Positions 1 through 11,890 of a DNA stretch of 64,000 bases are shown here, in pieces. A program made the position numbers and the translations under genes. The stretch comes from Oegoconia quadripuncta (taxonomy: Eukaryota; Arthropoda; Insecta; Lepidoptera; Autostichidae). The stretch is taken from positions 25,300,618 to 25,364,617 of the forward strand of contig OX438747.1 in the NCBI GenBank assembly GCA_949316235.1. Reading direction: 5' to 3'. Numbering within the stretch: the stretch's first letter is position 1; each line of letters opens with the position of its first letter. The notes under the pieces were generated by a model. The model was not told the DNA's origin. It saw nothing but the letters and a program-made list of their open reading frames with translations, and searched no databases.

Positions 1-209
1 GCGTTAATAACAGAATTTCATCGCGTCAAGCATGCAGATAATGTGAAATTAACGGTAGTAAACTTTGTTAATTGGTTAACTCAATAGAGGAATTTTCGTT
101 ATAAACGAATGTCCACACTGAAAGTATTCAACCGTAGCTAATATTCAATTTAATGTACAGACTTTAACAGATAAAATTTTGGGTTCGATTATTAATAATT
201 AGCTGTTTA

Positions 210-515
210 GCTCGCTTGCGTTCGATCCCGCCCGCATAGCTTTATCGTGGATATGTTTAATTTGTTTATCCCTCGGGAACTACTCACTTTATCAGGATAA
301 AAAATATCCTATATCATAATCCGGGGTATACTCTACCTATATACTTACTAAATTTTATCCAAATCCATTCATCCGTTTCGTCGTGTTTGAACAACAAACA
401 AACAAACATACAAACTTTCGCATATATGTATAATAATAGCTTTCCGCCCGCGGCTTCGCCTGCGTGGAATTTATTATATCGCCCAAATTGGTTTAACCCG
501 CGGAAACTACTAGGT
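210..515 (+). repeat. Dispersed repeat G (CCCGCGG family), one and a half copies
   Basis: Blocks CGGGAACTACTCACTTTATC, TCCATTCATCCGTTTCGTCG and CATACAAACTTTCGCAT are shared with 34104-34332, 41761-41978 and 58207-58412. A second 5' part restarts at 436 (GCTTTCCGCCCGCGGCTTCG). The full unit ends in CAAACTTTCGCATTTATAAT. Confidence 0.75.
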
Positions 516-518
516 AAC

Positions 519-861
519 TTTTTTTTTTTTTTTTTTTTATGACCGACGGGTTCGTACTTGACCTCAATCACACCTGATGTTAAATGAAGATGAGGTCGAA
601 GGTGGAAGTGTACTGACCCGGAAACCCCAACACATTTGGGGGACTGGCTATCTTATCTCTGACAACCGGAACACCACAATGCTATTAACATTGCTGCTTG
701 GCGGCCGATTTAGATAAGATGGTGGTAGCTAGCCAGGCGGACATTTTAAAATGCCCTACCACCAACCAAACCGAGTACTTAAACATGTACGCTGGGGATC
801 GAACCCGCGACCTCCGAATCGTAAACCCAATGTTGTTTACATTGAGCCACGGAGGCGATTA
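519..861 (-). repeat. SINE-A, near full length
   Basis: The minus-strand element begins with a tRNA-like head (CGCCTCCGTGGCTCAATGTA) containing a polymerase III B box (GGTTCGATCCC), then a body with GGCTAGCTACCACCATCTTA and a tail ending in CGTCGTGCAT-poly(A) type sequence; here the tail is the T run at 519. Family of about 330 bp, at least a dozen copies in this window. Confidence 0.88.
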
Positions 862-902
862 AATGTTAGTAAATGAAGACTAGCGCTTTCTTTACTTACA
901 GT

Positions 903-1197
903 TCATCTTGGTGTAATTGCTCCAAAAATATGATCACAATGGCCTATTCTACCTTGAACCCTGAACCCCTTCACAATGGCCATGGGTAATCGATATAGGC
1001 CTAGTTCACTGGCGGAAACTTCGGCTAATCTAATCTCCGCTTTATGAATAGCCTGTTTGGGACAAAGGCTGTTCGTGAGCCTTTTCGCAACCCTTTTTGG
1101 TGTTCCGTACCAAAACTGGCGAAATGGAACACTAAGGGAATCATCAGGGTTTGGAGACAATGGACATTTGGTGTCGTAAAACCTGGTGGCATTAGCT
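903..1197 (-). CDS. Unrecognised coding-like block (possible exon or relic)
   Basis: On the minus strand an open frame of about 98 codons runs from an acceptor-like GAATAG at about 1200 to a TGA ending at 903. It includes FYDTKCPLSPNPDDSLSVPF, then RQFWYGTPKRVAKRLTNS and HKAEIRLAEVSASELGLYRL. Composition looks protein-like and more GC-rich than the flanks. Just after the stop, on the minus strand, is a strong donor GTAAGTAAAG (about 893). A stop immediately before a strong donor is odd: it may be a mutated exon or a fragment of a mobile element. I recognise no domain. Confidence 0.3.
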
Positions 1198-1290
1198 ATT
1201 CAAAAGATTGCTTTTGAGTACTCATGTTAGTGAAACTCACTTGAATACTCATGAAACTGTATTTTCTTTTCTGTTGTGCAATAAAGTGTA

Positions 1291-1342
1291 TTTGTATTGT
1301 ATTGTATTGTATTGCATTGCATTGCATTGTATTGTATTATAT
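1291..1342 (+). repeat. Pentanucleotide tandem repeat (TGTAT/TGCAT)n
   Basis: About ten units of TGTAT drifting to TGCAT and back. Confidence 0.92.
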
Positions 1343-1471
1343 TGTTAGGGAGCTACACGCTAAGGAGTGGAACAAACACGACAGCCTTAACACATTTTAA
1401 AATGTTCATTGGCAATAATGTTGCATGTCTAACCAAGAAAATCTGCAGGTTGAGTCAGAGAGCTAACCCGT

Positions 1472-1560
1472 TTGTTTGTTTGTTTGTAAACGCTTTATTG
1501 TACAAAAAGGCAATACATTAATTAAGCATTGATACAACGGCGGACTTATCCCATAGGAAG
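1472..1560 (-). repeat. LINE 3' terminus (CGCTTTATTG family)
   Basis: GTTTGTTTGTAAACGCTTTA, then TGATACAACGGCGGACTTAT. Longer copy at 57394-57545; relatives at 9768-9905 and 16050-16160. Confidence 0.6.
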
Positions 1561-1890
1561 ACCAGGAACCGGCTACCGGTGAGTGCTGCATTCCGCATTT
1601 CTCTGTCACATAACTGAGCTATCGAAGATATCAAACACACTTAATTTCTATTTTATTTTCATTACTCGACGAAGTAGCACTTTGAACTGCAAATATAAAC
1701 TGGCAAGTGTAATTTCTTACTGTCTTACACGGCTCAAGTGAAATGGATTTTCCTTGTCGGTAGTCAATAAGGCGCTAAAGAGCACTCTGTGGTTTACTCC
1801 AGTTAACTACCAAAGAGATTGTTCAAGCAATTTTCTTAAGCTTAGACTTAAGGGTAGTTTACTTACCTATATTTTCACAATAGGTCCTAC

Positions 1891-2279
1891 TTTTTTTTTT
1901 TGTCGAGGGGAAACGCATTTACGCGTTCAACCTGCCGCCGACGGGGATATGTGGGACTCCCCGCTCCAGATCGGAGCGGTCCTACCCACTAAAACCTCCC
2001 GGCGACCTTCCTCGGCAGTAGGGACTACCTGGGAACGCATAAGCGGCTCCAGGTCCCCCCCTCCCCCGCCCCGCCTCCCCTCACAAGTGAGGCCCGTTCC
2101 CGAAGGGAGGCTGGCGCGACGGGGGGCGCCAGCCTCACACCACGATCAGCGGGCGGCATGATGCGCGACAGGGCGCGATGCAACGACACCCCCCCCGGTC
2201 GCTCCGGGGGGTGTCATCCTCTCCCGGGTCGCGTCCGGCGGCTACATCGCCCCGAAGATGTAGCCGCCCGCGATGCAGG
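1891..2279 (-). mobile_element. GC-rich non-LTR retroelement insertion with 14-bp target duplication
   Basis: A 389-bp GC-rich insert starts with an 11-T run (a poly(A) tail on the minus strand) and is flanked by exact copies of ACAATAGGTCCTAC at 1877-1890 and 2280-2293. Inside are two stem-loops: CACCCCCC...GGGGGGTGTC, and GGCGGCTACATC...GATGTAGCCGCC. A second member lies at 32168-32428. Confidence 0.88.
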
Positions 2280-2955
2280 ACAATAGGTCCTACCTACCAT
2301 GCCCTACTACTATTTCTACATACATAATGCTCACGCCTGTTTCCAGTTGGGGAGTGATTTCCACTTGCAACGATCCTGACATACTACTTTTGCTTCTTCC
2401 ACTCTCATCAAATGCTTCATGCATCAATTTTTCATTTATCATCATCATCTGATTTAAGAGCCATGCTCTTGTCAGTGGAGATTTTTCCATATCTCTCTGC
2501 TCTCCGCCTTCCTCTTGAGCTCCTGATACGACACGACGTATAATAGTTAGTTAGGTAGTTTTTTCATTTATATGTGCATTTATTTACAAAACAAAATGTA
2601 TTTGTGTAGTTTATCAAGATAGATAGATAAAGCGTTTATTTGCATATTATAGAAACACATACAAAAATATTCGACGCAACAATCATTCTGCTTGGTGTTA
2701 TTCTTACAAAATGTAGCCTGATTTCACAGTAATAAAAACTAAAATTATGTACAACTGTTCAACCATCCATCAATGAAATTGACTGATGTACGTCCTTCTT
2801 GGTCGATCTTTACCGACCCTTCTATTTATCTCATTTCATTCATTCATTTCACTCATTCGTTCTATATGCCCAAACCACTCTTTGTCTCTTATTCACTACA
2901 TGTAATCTAATTTTATGGATAATAAATTGAAAGAAAATCAAAACAATATTGTCAT

Positions 2956-3190
2956 AGGCCCGTATTAATAAACCATTCTCAAGATTGAGAACAGTCTTGT
3001 GACTGGTCCTATAATATATAATAAACCTAACTTGAGACCTGAAACGCGCGTGCTTACTCAAGCAGTACTCACTTGAGGCGAATACTTGATAAGTGATCTC
3101 AGCTGAGTGGACCTCAAGATTGGCTTTTATAAACCACGGCAAATATTCGCACGGAGCTTGAGATAGCGTCAACTACTTAAGACGCATCTT
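2956..3190. repeat. MITE M1, truncated by SINE-A
   Basis: Left terminus AGGCCCGTATTAATAAACCA and most of the interior; the right terminus is absent where SINE-A begins. Confidence 0.78.
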
Positions 3191-3378
3191 GTTTTTTTTT
3201 ATGCACGACGGGTTCCTACTTGACCTCAATTACACCTGATGTTAAGTGAAGATGAGGTCGAAGGTGGAAGCGTACTGACCCGGAAACCCCAACACATTTG
3301 GGGTACTGGCTATCTTATCTCTGACAACCGGAACACAACAATGCTATTAACATTGCTGTTTGGCGGCAGGTTTATATA
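3191..3378 (-). repeat. SINE-A, 5'-truncated, inserted in MITE M1
   Basis: T run and tail/body of SINE-A without the tRNA head. It starts exactly where the M1 element at 2956-3190 is cut short (after AAGACGCATCTTG), so it interrupts that element. Confidence 0.8.
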
Positions 3379-3583
3379 AGGTTTATATTACCATTGATGG
3401 AATTAGCTGTGAATATGTGGTCAGTTTTGTCTCCACCCACTATAATTATTCAAAGAATAGCCTGGAATTTAGTCAACTTTGTAGTTTATCTATCAACGTT
3501 ATTTAACAACACTCGTAACGTTATAACGCGGTCACTAAACGCTACAGACCGCGCTCTATCTCACCTGTCACAAGGCAATCCAT

Positions 3584-3606
3584 CATGGCGGCTCCCGCCA
3601 AAATGA
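3584..3606. promoter_or_regulatory. YY1/Pho-like and E2F-like motif pair
   Basis: ATCATGGCGGC followed by CTCCCGCCAAAATG (E2F-like on the minus strand), inside a small GC-rich patch (about 3525-3640). Possibly a promoter remnant; no linked gene seen. Confidence 0.25.
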
Positions 3607-6471
3607 AACGCATTGTCCAACAAAATAGCGCGGCTAAATACACGTAATCCCTGGATGAAATTAAATTGGGATTTGGGGCATAGAGTAATATTTGGGGTAA
3701 ATTGCAATGGCATGTTGTATTTAATATTTATAGTTTGTGAATTAGTGTAGTTATCCTCTGAATTTATTATGATTTAAGTATGAAATGTAATTGTGACCAA
3801 CGTCATATTTGTACTGGGGGCCGATTGCGCTAAGTTTGAACGATAATACCAAAGCTAAACCATAACCAAAAAGTTTACGTTAATCACATTTCGTGTAGCG
3901 CTAATCATTTGAACGGAATTTAACCTGCTTTTATATCGTAGTTAGCTCTTAAAATTTTGGGTTTGCTTTGACTTTGGTAATGTCAACGATATAATCGTTT
4001 ACTAAAAAAAGCACGATACCTACCATTTTTTACATAAGCTGAACTAAAGCTAAACCAAAAAAAAAAACGCCCGTTAAAACGACAAAAATGTTGTAAAATA
4101 GCACGATTGGTCTCCTGTGCAATTTTAACCCCGGACGAAATCCGAGGGGTGTTGTGTTTGACGATTTTGTGTGTATGTGTGTGTGTCCAGTTTTTATCTG
4201 GACGTATCTCAGTAGTGCGTAGTCAGATTTGAGGGCGGTTTATATATAGGATATCTATCCGAAAAAAATTATATTTTACAAGCTTTTATTCAAGTTAAGG
4301 TAAATGTAATATGTAGGTAACTATGTCCATTCATTTGGACGACAAATTCAGTAGAACCATTTCCTGTTTACAGAGCTGAAATTTTGTAAACTCGTTCAGT
4401 TCTGATGACAATGCATTTATATGATAGACATGAACTGATGCTGCAGCCAGGATCGGCTCCTCACGAGGGGAACTCTTTAACCGTTAATGGTGTCGATTCG
4501 GATGTACACCAACTAAACTAAACTAAAACCAGTTTTGGAGTGGTGCCGTCGCATCGTACTGTTCCAGGGAGAAAGAGACAGTACTACTTTAAAACTGGTT
4601 TTGGTTTGGTTTGCGAATCGACACCAATAATAACATGGATACGAAATATTGAATGTAGAATTTATTGAACGTTGACTCGCTAAGAACTCGATATTGGTTT
4701 ATAATTGCAACAACAGTAAGACGTAGACAGAAGATTGAGATTGGAACTGTTTTAATATGCATAGGTGACGTCCACAGACCAAAAGAAAGAATACCCACGC
4801 AATGCTAAACTTGCAACACTGAGCGATGGAACAAGGAGTTTAGACTCCATAATAATATAAATACGACAGCCTGTCTGTCCATGTGTCACGCCTACACTGC
4901 TGAACCTGGAGAACCTGCTACTTTTCATCTAAAAAGTCCGTGATTAACTAAACCGCGGGTGAAACCGCGTGCGGGAAACTAGTGTTACATAAACATCGAA
5001 ATTAAGTTATTAATTTCGAGGGCTAATGTAAGTAGATAACTATACATTTAAGTATCCTAACACCATCTAGACTAATTCTAAACTACAAGGTACAACGGCG
5101 TCCCAAAAGTTTGGGATAACTGAAAACTTAGTAAACTTGATGGGCCTAGACTACGTAGCTCGCAAGAAATTGAAATGTACTCGTAGCTACCTAAGTAATT
5201 TGAGGGAGGAGACTACGTAATCGAAGTTGTGCTTGAAGTTCTAGGTGCCTGAAGGCAAAGGTACGGTCAGGGCCTTGCATCATGAACTTCAAAACGATGT
5301 AACAAAGCTGATTGTTCTGAATAGCCTGAAATCTGTAACACCAATATTTTTACAAAACACAAAAATTACTCCGTTAATTTAGTTAAATTATTAGTGACGT
5401 CTTGGCTATATGCAATGTCTTGAGAAAATTTCGTTAGCACGCTCGACGAGATTGGATCTCTGATTGGTCGGCTTAGTAATGCCACCGTTCACTCTGCGCT
5501 CACAAACTGTAAGATACAAATACATACCTACGCTCAGGTGCTACCATACCTGACCAATTCGAAGCAGTCACTTCACAGACAGCATAATTTTAGATAGTTA
5601 ATTAATTTTTATCTCCTTTATGTCATAAATCCTTATTTGGGATAGTAAAAATCATTTGAAATATTCCACATTGCGCACAAGTGCAATATTCATTACAATA
5701 CCTTTGGTTTACATTACACAGTTCCAAGGTGATCTTAGTAGCGCCCTTAGAAAATACCAGGATAGCAGAAGCTGCTAAGTGGTTGGATGTTTTTTGTTGG
5801 ACGATTTCATTAAATAGTTACTCGTGGTGTAATGACACTCTGTACGTACCGCATTCCCTGTTTGAAGTCACGCCTCCTCAGTGTTGAACATGTCAATATA
5901 CAGATGTCTTCACCTACCCCAGTAAAAGGGCGTGGTGACTAATTATTAGAGAAATTGAGAAATTATTCTACCAGAGGCCCCTGTTGGAATCAGTTTGACT
6001 GGAGGCATATGAAACTGATGCTCTAGGCTAAGATGTGAATGAGGTCGAACTTGAGCGTTGTTACTGTTACATAAAACAGTATCTCAAGTTTCTTCTTCAA
6101 ACTTCTTAATTGAAATATGATCGCTTAATTTATACTAAGTTATCTGTTTATTTAATCTACAAAGTCTTTTTCATATGTAAGAAGTTCAAAAGAAGTAACT
6201 TATGACTATACAACGAAAGCTGAAAGCATGTTTTTCTCTACTTTCATTTCGCGTACACACAACATGGCCATGTTTCTGAGCAGCTGACTTGGGGCCCAAA
6301 TAAGCACAAATTACTGCGCCCTCGCGCACTCTCGGCTCAGTAAAAAAGAATAGCGAATAGCATACATGAGGAAGCGTTGCAAGTTAATAACGATTGTCAA
6401 AAAATGTCTCTGTTCAGCATAGATTTTGTACTCAGATGAAGCATAAAATCTATAATGTTGAAGTACGAGTG
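3607..6471. other. No gene recognised apart from MITE M3 at 4489-4625
   Basis: AT-rich DNA with short chance ORFs only. Pieces such as TGGACGTATCTCAGTAGTGC (about 4200) look like old repeats, but no family is clear. Confidence 0.6.
4489..4625. mobile_element. MITE M3, short form (137 bp)
   Basis: Terminal inverted repeats GGTGTCGATTCG / CGAATCGACACC, flanked by AAT on both sides (3-bp target duplication). The inner part is also palindromic (AAAACCAGTTTTGGA / TTTAAAACTGGTTTT). Confidence 0.82.
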
Positions 6472-6665
6472 AAAGACCACGCACCGGAAGACGCAGCGTG
6501 GACAGGCCCCCCACGAGATGGACTGACAATTTGGTAAAGATCACGGGAAGCCGCTGGATGCGGGCAGCGCAGGACCGAGATCTTTGGACCTCCAAAGATC
6601 GCCAGAACGAGGCCACCTAGCCTTGCCCAGCAGCGGACGTCTTTCGGCTGATATGATCATGATGA
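6472..6665 (+). repeat. RTE-type LINE C-terminal fragment
   Basis: Frame reads RPRTGRRSVDRPPTRWTDNL, then VKITGSRWMRAAQDRDLW, the end of RTE/BovB-type reverse transcriptases, followed by a GATGATGAT-like tail. Confidence 0.72.
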
Positions 6666-7374
6666 TAATTTTGAAGCACTCGTGGCACAGTTGCATTCGC
6701 TATTCGTTTTCCATTCTGTCCTTGAATGGGTGACCACCGGAAGCATTTTATACGAGCGTTTCTTTGCTACGGAGGGCACGTTAAATAGTCGGTCACAGCT
6801 CACCCACAGGAGTGGCTTAACAACACTGACTGTCAGATGGGCACTAGTCTGACACAATCTACCAATCCGCACTGTCTCATACCCTCTCCTAGTGAAAAAA
6901 GGCTGTATCGCAAGAGTGTTAGGCTGTTGTTGATGATGAAAACTTTATCTTGCTTACATAATCTTTCTAATAATTTCTGCGCGAGAAGAGCACCAATCAA
7001 ACGGTTAGCTTAACAGCGCACTTAGGAAATCGCAATAAGTCCATGTCTCGGACCACGAACAATAGAAACGGCTGCAGGCGGCATATGAAGAAAGTTTGCG
7101 GACTTTCCAAGTTGGCCCCAAGTGGAAGCTGAAAGGATCTTTCGCCGTGAAATTCTTTGCGGCCCGTTGTCAGTTCCTCGAGTATTCCGCTCTTGTATAG
7201 TTCTTTGTAAAACTAGAGTATGTCTCGGGTCATAACAACATTAGAAACTTCTGTAATGTAAGCTCAGTATTATCCCAACTGCGAAGCAGAATGGCGTGTA
7301 GTAAACTTTCGCTCTGAACACAAACGGACAGCGTTTCGTTATGACTTTGAGATATTAAGGCCCATATTACAGAA

Positions 7375-7490
7375 CGGTTAAGGAGTGGAACGCATTGCCT
7401 CCGTCTGTGTTTCCAATCGCATATAACCCGCAGCTCTTTAAAGTCAGGTTAAATAGGCATCTTCTGGGAAAGCTCGTTCCATCGTAGACC
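7375..7490 (+). repeat. LINE RT C-terminal fragment
   Basis: Frame reads EWNALPPSVFPIAYNPQLFK, then VRLNRHLLGKLV, followed by a long A run at 7543-7567. Confidence 0.65.
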
Positions 7491-7609
7491 TTATCTCGAC
7501 ATTAGTCCAGATTAAGTTCAAAAGAGCGATCCCATTCTATATAAAAAAAAAAAAAAAAAAAAAAAAACGATGCTCAAGTCATAAAGCGATACATTCTTCA
7601 ATCAATGGG

Positions 7610-7985
7610 TATTATATGACACTGAAACGTGATGGCACTGTGGGCTTCCTGACATAGGTCCAGGTCACGCAAAAAGCTATAGAGAGGCCATGCTCGGCAT
7701 GTAGTGAAATCACAGCAATGCCATCAAAAATTTTAAGTTTTAAGTCGTGTGGTATTCGTACAAACTCATTATAAAAAGCCTTACGTGTGCCGGTGATGAA
7801 ATTATGACACTGAAACATGGTCTCTCACTATGGGCATCAGAAGAACGCTCAAGGTCACTCAACGAGCTATGGAGAGGTCAATGCTTGGCGTTTCACTACA
7901 AGATCGAATCAGGAATGAGCACATCCATATTAGTTAGTTGAAGTGACAGTGGGCTGGACACATAGCTCGAGAACTGATAGCCGTT
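7610..7985 (+). repeat. RTE-type LINE fragments, two diverged pieces
   Basis: The second piece reads SLNELWRGQCLAFHYKI and later KWQWAGHIARE, matching the [12 protein letters not shown] / WAGHIAR region of RTE elements. An earlier, related piece begins at 7615. An inverted relative lies at 41590-41700. Confidence 0.62.
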
Positions 7986-8004
7986 GGGGCAGTATGGTTT
8001 TGTA

Positions 8005-8504
8005 ATATATAGCATCATTTAGGAAAAATAGTGATAAACATGATGTCAATACAGGAAATAAAGATAAACTTGCAGGTCACATTAAGTCGCCTCCGCAAAG
8101 TCAGTAATTCCTATGTATACGCTTTTTCAATAAGGTTCCAGTTGATATACAAAATCTTCTTTTCAATAAATTTAAAGATACTATAAAACAGAGGCTTATT
8201 AAGAAAGCATATTATAAAACATCAGATTATTTAGATGATAAACATTCACGGACATAACCAGCCCGTTCGCATAACCAGGCTATTTCACAATTAATAATGA
8301 AATATGACAATATAAAATAACAATTAATAGTTTTGTAATATAAACCTTTTTTTTAAAAGAGCAATCTCTCGAGTTTCTTGCTTGTTCTTCTCAGGGGAAA
8401 ATTGCCTTTTGAACAAGCAGTAGTTTTAAAAATGTAAAATCTGACTATTTTAAGTGTACCCTGTGTACTTACAAATAAAACACTTTTGATTTGATTTGAT
8501 TTGA
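8005..8504 (+). repeat. LINE-F 3' end (RT C-terminus, UTR, TTTGA tail)
   Basis: Encodes remnants of [15 protein letters not shown] sequence, then AYYKTSDYLDDK. The UTR has GAGTTTCTTGCTTGTTCTTC and ends in tandem GATTT repeats. The most repeated LINE in this window. Confidence 0.8.
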
Positions 8505-8755
8505 ATGAAGACCACGCACAAGCAAGCGCAACGTGGTGCCTCTACTCACAACCGACGACCTGCACTAGTATTGATTATTTATTTCGATATATCTCGAATT
8601 CGAGAGCATGTCTATTACGCGAGAATCTCCTTGGCGCTATAAACGTTTATGTCGCGCGAAATAATATTTGTCCTGCTCATTCACTTGGAAATATACAACT
8701 ATCCCACTCTCACCCTACTCGCGCGCGACAAACGATGTCATTCTACGAGGGCTGA

Positions 8756-8870
8756 TGGCCGTCGCCGGAGGTCGCTGGATACAGTTTCCAATCGGTCACT
8801 CTGAAATCTAGGGAGGCCTATATTCATCAGTAGATGTCGTGTGACTGAGATGATGATGATAGGTAATAAT
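8756..8870 (+). repeat. RTE-type LINE 3' end
   Basis: GGCCGTCGCCGGAGGTCGCT, ending GAGATGATGATGAT, a typical RTE terminus. Confidence 0.6.
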
Positions 8871-8917
8871 AAAATTCCAATATTTGCGGTTAGACAGGGA
8901 TGGCCACACTCAAATTT

Positions 8918-9295
8918 ATAAATAAGTATAAATAAATATATTTGCACATGCACACAGCGCCATCTAGTTCCACACTAAGCAACTAGGCTTGTATTATGGA
9001 TTCCAGATGGTTGATAAACTACACAAATACATTTTTTTTGATGGAAAGATGGAAAGTGACGATTTAGCCGAAGATGTATCACGTGCACCCAGTAAATGCC
9101 TATTCACTCTAGACTTGAAGATCCCAAGGTTGTAAGTGTCGGGAAAATACCGACGCGGGCAGTGAGTTCCATACTTTAGCAGTCCGCATTATAAATGATA
9201 AATAAATAAAAACGTCCATAACTCAGGAACACGTGTCTGTATTCATCATACAAACGGTATTCGAACCCGCGACCTTTTGGTATTGCAGTCAGAAG
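8918..9295 (-). repeat. SINE-B split by a LINE fragment
   Basis: SINE-B parts at 8918-9040 (GCACACAGCGCCATCTAGTT...) and about 9195-9295 (CCATAACTCAGGAACAC ... GGTATTCGAACCCGCGACC). The middle 9041-9194 is a minus-strand LINE end of the [14 protein letters not shown] family. Confidence 0.75.
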
Positions 9296-9767
9296 TCAAA
9301 TTTGGAACTTTTGTATTATTTAATATTTCTTTTATTCTTGGCATTTGATTGAAGAGTCAGAAATAAATGATGTGATTTATCACTTTATCAGACTCTCCCA
9401 ACCCCAAGCTTAAATTTAAAGGAACACGTTACGTAACTATACTACGGTCTGCCGACCAAGCGACTGCATTTTTAAAGACACTTTTTTCCTATTTTTAAGC
9501 GTCCCCCACGCAAGCGTACGTGATGTAGGCAAATTGGACTTATCTTCGGTACGCAGTTCCGGATCCACTTCATTCAGTAGTCTGCAACATTTTTAAAAAT
9601 GCGAAATCATTTCTTATTTTTGACCGCGACAAAATTCGTAATATTTCATGTTGGTATCTTATCGTTGGGAGGAAAATTACAATCATTCATCTCGGGCAAA
9701 TACTTAAGTAAGTACCCGATCAGCCACTACTAATGGGAAAATTTTAATCAGACACTCACTCAAAATT

Positions 9768-9905
9768 GTACAATACAATACAAATACTCTTTATTGCGCA
9801 AAATTATTTACAATAATTTTTGATGATAATTATAGAACACAATTAGGCGGTCTTATCACTAAAAGCGATCTCTTCCAGACAACCCACAGCTATGGGACAT
9901 TTGTA
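9768..9905 (-). repeat. LINE 3' terminus
   Basis: CAATACAAATACTCTTTATT and AATTAGGCGGTCTTATCACT, then CTTCCAGACAACCCACAGC. The 16050-16160 copy shares the first two blocks. Confidence 0.6.
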
Positions 9906-10142
9906 GATAGAAAAACAGGTAGGGTGCATGCATAAATATAATAATAATATCATATTAATTGACTTAATTATATTATATGTATATATAAATAAATAAATAA
10001 ATATATATAAATACTTAATATATAGTATGAAACACAATTGTACTAAATGGTTTCTGGATAAGAAAATAATAGGTCAAACAAAATCATCCCTTTTGGCTTC
10101 CAACAATCTAAAGGGCTTTGTACAGTATTTTTATATAGATAC

Positions 10143-10442
10143 AAGAGCGTCTGTGGCTCAGTGGTTAAGACGCCGTCTCCCAATTTGGGCGGTCCGAGTT
10201 TGAGAGGAGGAGCAGGCCATGTACCAATGAGTTATTTAATTTAATTGCATACGTATGTACATTTAACCGACTGCTCTTTAACGGTGAAGAAAAACATTGT
10301 GAGGAAACCTACATGCCTGTGAAAAAAAAATTCTAAGGCAATTGAAGTCCCCAACCCTCATTGCGCCAGCGTTGTGGGCCCTCATTATACCTACTTAGAA
10401 GGCCTATATCCCTGCAGTGGGATGTATACGGTCTGAGATGAT
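10143..10442 (+). repeat. SINE-D (tRNA-like head, about 300 bp)
   Basis: Head AAGAGCGTCTGTGGCTCAGT with GTTAAGACGC. The body has ACCGACTGCTCTTTAACGGT and GTGAGGAAACC, and the tail TATATCCCTGCAGTGGGATG. The head looks like a tRNA gene but the T-arm is broken. Confidence 0.75.
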
Positions 10443-10814
10443 AACATAGATGCATAACGTCGCGAATATTATCCCAAATGGGGTGGTCTAAGATAACCCA
10501 AACATTAATGTTTGGGTGTGACAAACATTAAGCGTTTGAGTGACAAGGGAAGACCTTATTTATTTATTTATTAAAGAAACCAACAGCGTTACAGTTGTGT
10601 ATAAATATTACCAAGTACGAATACAAAAAATAAGGCAAATTACAGGTTTCATCATATAAACTATTATTGTTTTTTTTTTTTTTTTTAAGTTCAAGCTAAG
10701 TAGTTATTTAGGAACCACGTAATGGGTAGCTTTACGGACATCGAAACAACGCTGCAAATAATGCTGAGTATTCGTATGATACGTGCAGCTGCAGATACGC
10801 ACAATTGCAGAATA

Positions 10815-11000
10815 ATATAAATAAATATATTGGCATATACAAATTCTAGCAGCGCCATCTAGATCCACACCAAGCAACTATAGGCTTGTGTCATGGATAC
10901 CAGTTGGTTGATAAACTACACATATACGTTTTCTTTTTTTTTTGTAAATATGTACATTAAGTGAAAAACTTCCATAACTCGGGAACACATGTCTGTTTCG
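10815..11000 (-). repeat. SINE-B, head missing
   Basis: Matches the SINE-B body (GCGCCATCTAGATCCACACC, GGTTGATAAACTACACA, CATAACTCGGGAACACATG), without the tRNA-like head. Confidence 0.78.
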
Positions 11001-11125
11001 CCATTGAAACGTGTAAATCTATTGATGTATTTTGGTGGAAAGTCTCACAGCTATGGAACTTCCATACTTAGTCGCCTTTCGCGACACGCATGAGAAGAGA
11101 CGCTTTGGTCCTATTTTCTATTTAA

Positions 11126-11224
11126 GTTTTCCGGGTCAGTACGCTTCCACCTTCGACCTCATCTTCACTTTAACATCAGGTATGACTGAGGTCAAGTACG
11201 AACCCGTCGTGCAATAAAAAAAAA
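11126..11224 (+). repeat. SINE-A tail fragment
   Basis: Only the last 95 bp of the family (TTTCCGGGTCAGTACGCTTC to CGTCGTGCA plus A run). Confidence 0.8.
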
Positions 11225-11819
11225 GTGCCGAAATCATACTGCACAATCACAGTGCACAATATTTATAGAATATGAAATGGTATTCGTATGGTTATTAAGC
11301 TTTACACATATACACTAGGGCCGTATTCATAAATCGATCTTGAGATAGAGATGGCGTCTGTCTCAACCTGATTCTCAAGCGTCAACTTATGGTCATCTCA
11401 AACTTGAGAACGGTGTATTTATTAATATTATTATTATTATACCCGTATTATTATACGGGTCTAAGAAATATTTTAACCAATAAAATTGGCAAAGCATTTT
11501 AATTAGAAGCAGAGGCAAACGCAATAATTCTAAGCTGATAAATAAATATATGTAAGTGGTTATATGAAATCTATTCACGTAGTTTGTATGTATAAGGTCT
11601 AACAAAATTAACCCGACAAACTTTGGCAATTGCACGTACATGACAATAAAATAATATATTCATTAAAGCAACTAATCGTAAAAAAATTGTTTCCGAGTAA
11701 AAAAAAATTAATGTAAGTGTAAATGAAAATATACATTAACTTTAATGTTTTATTTTTTTTATAATAAGTACATCCGATACATACACTCTGTAACATTTGT
11801 CGGGTTAATTTTGTTAAGA

Positions 11820-11890
11820 CCCTATATAATATAAAATTGACTATTTTTAGTGTACCATGTGTACATACAAAATAAAGCATATTTGACTTT
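11820..11890 (+). repeat. LINE-F tail scrap
   Basis: ATAAAATTGACTATTTTTAG ... AAATAAAGCATATTTGACTT, the final 70 bp of the family. Confidence 0.65.

Noticed and set aside
1754..2161. 135-codon ORF
   Set aside because: It runs across the flank into the GC-rich retroelement at 1891-2279 in antisense; not a gene.
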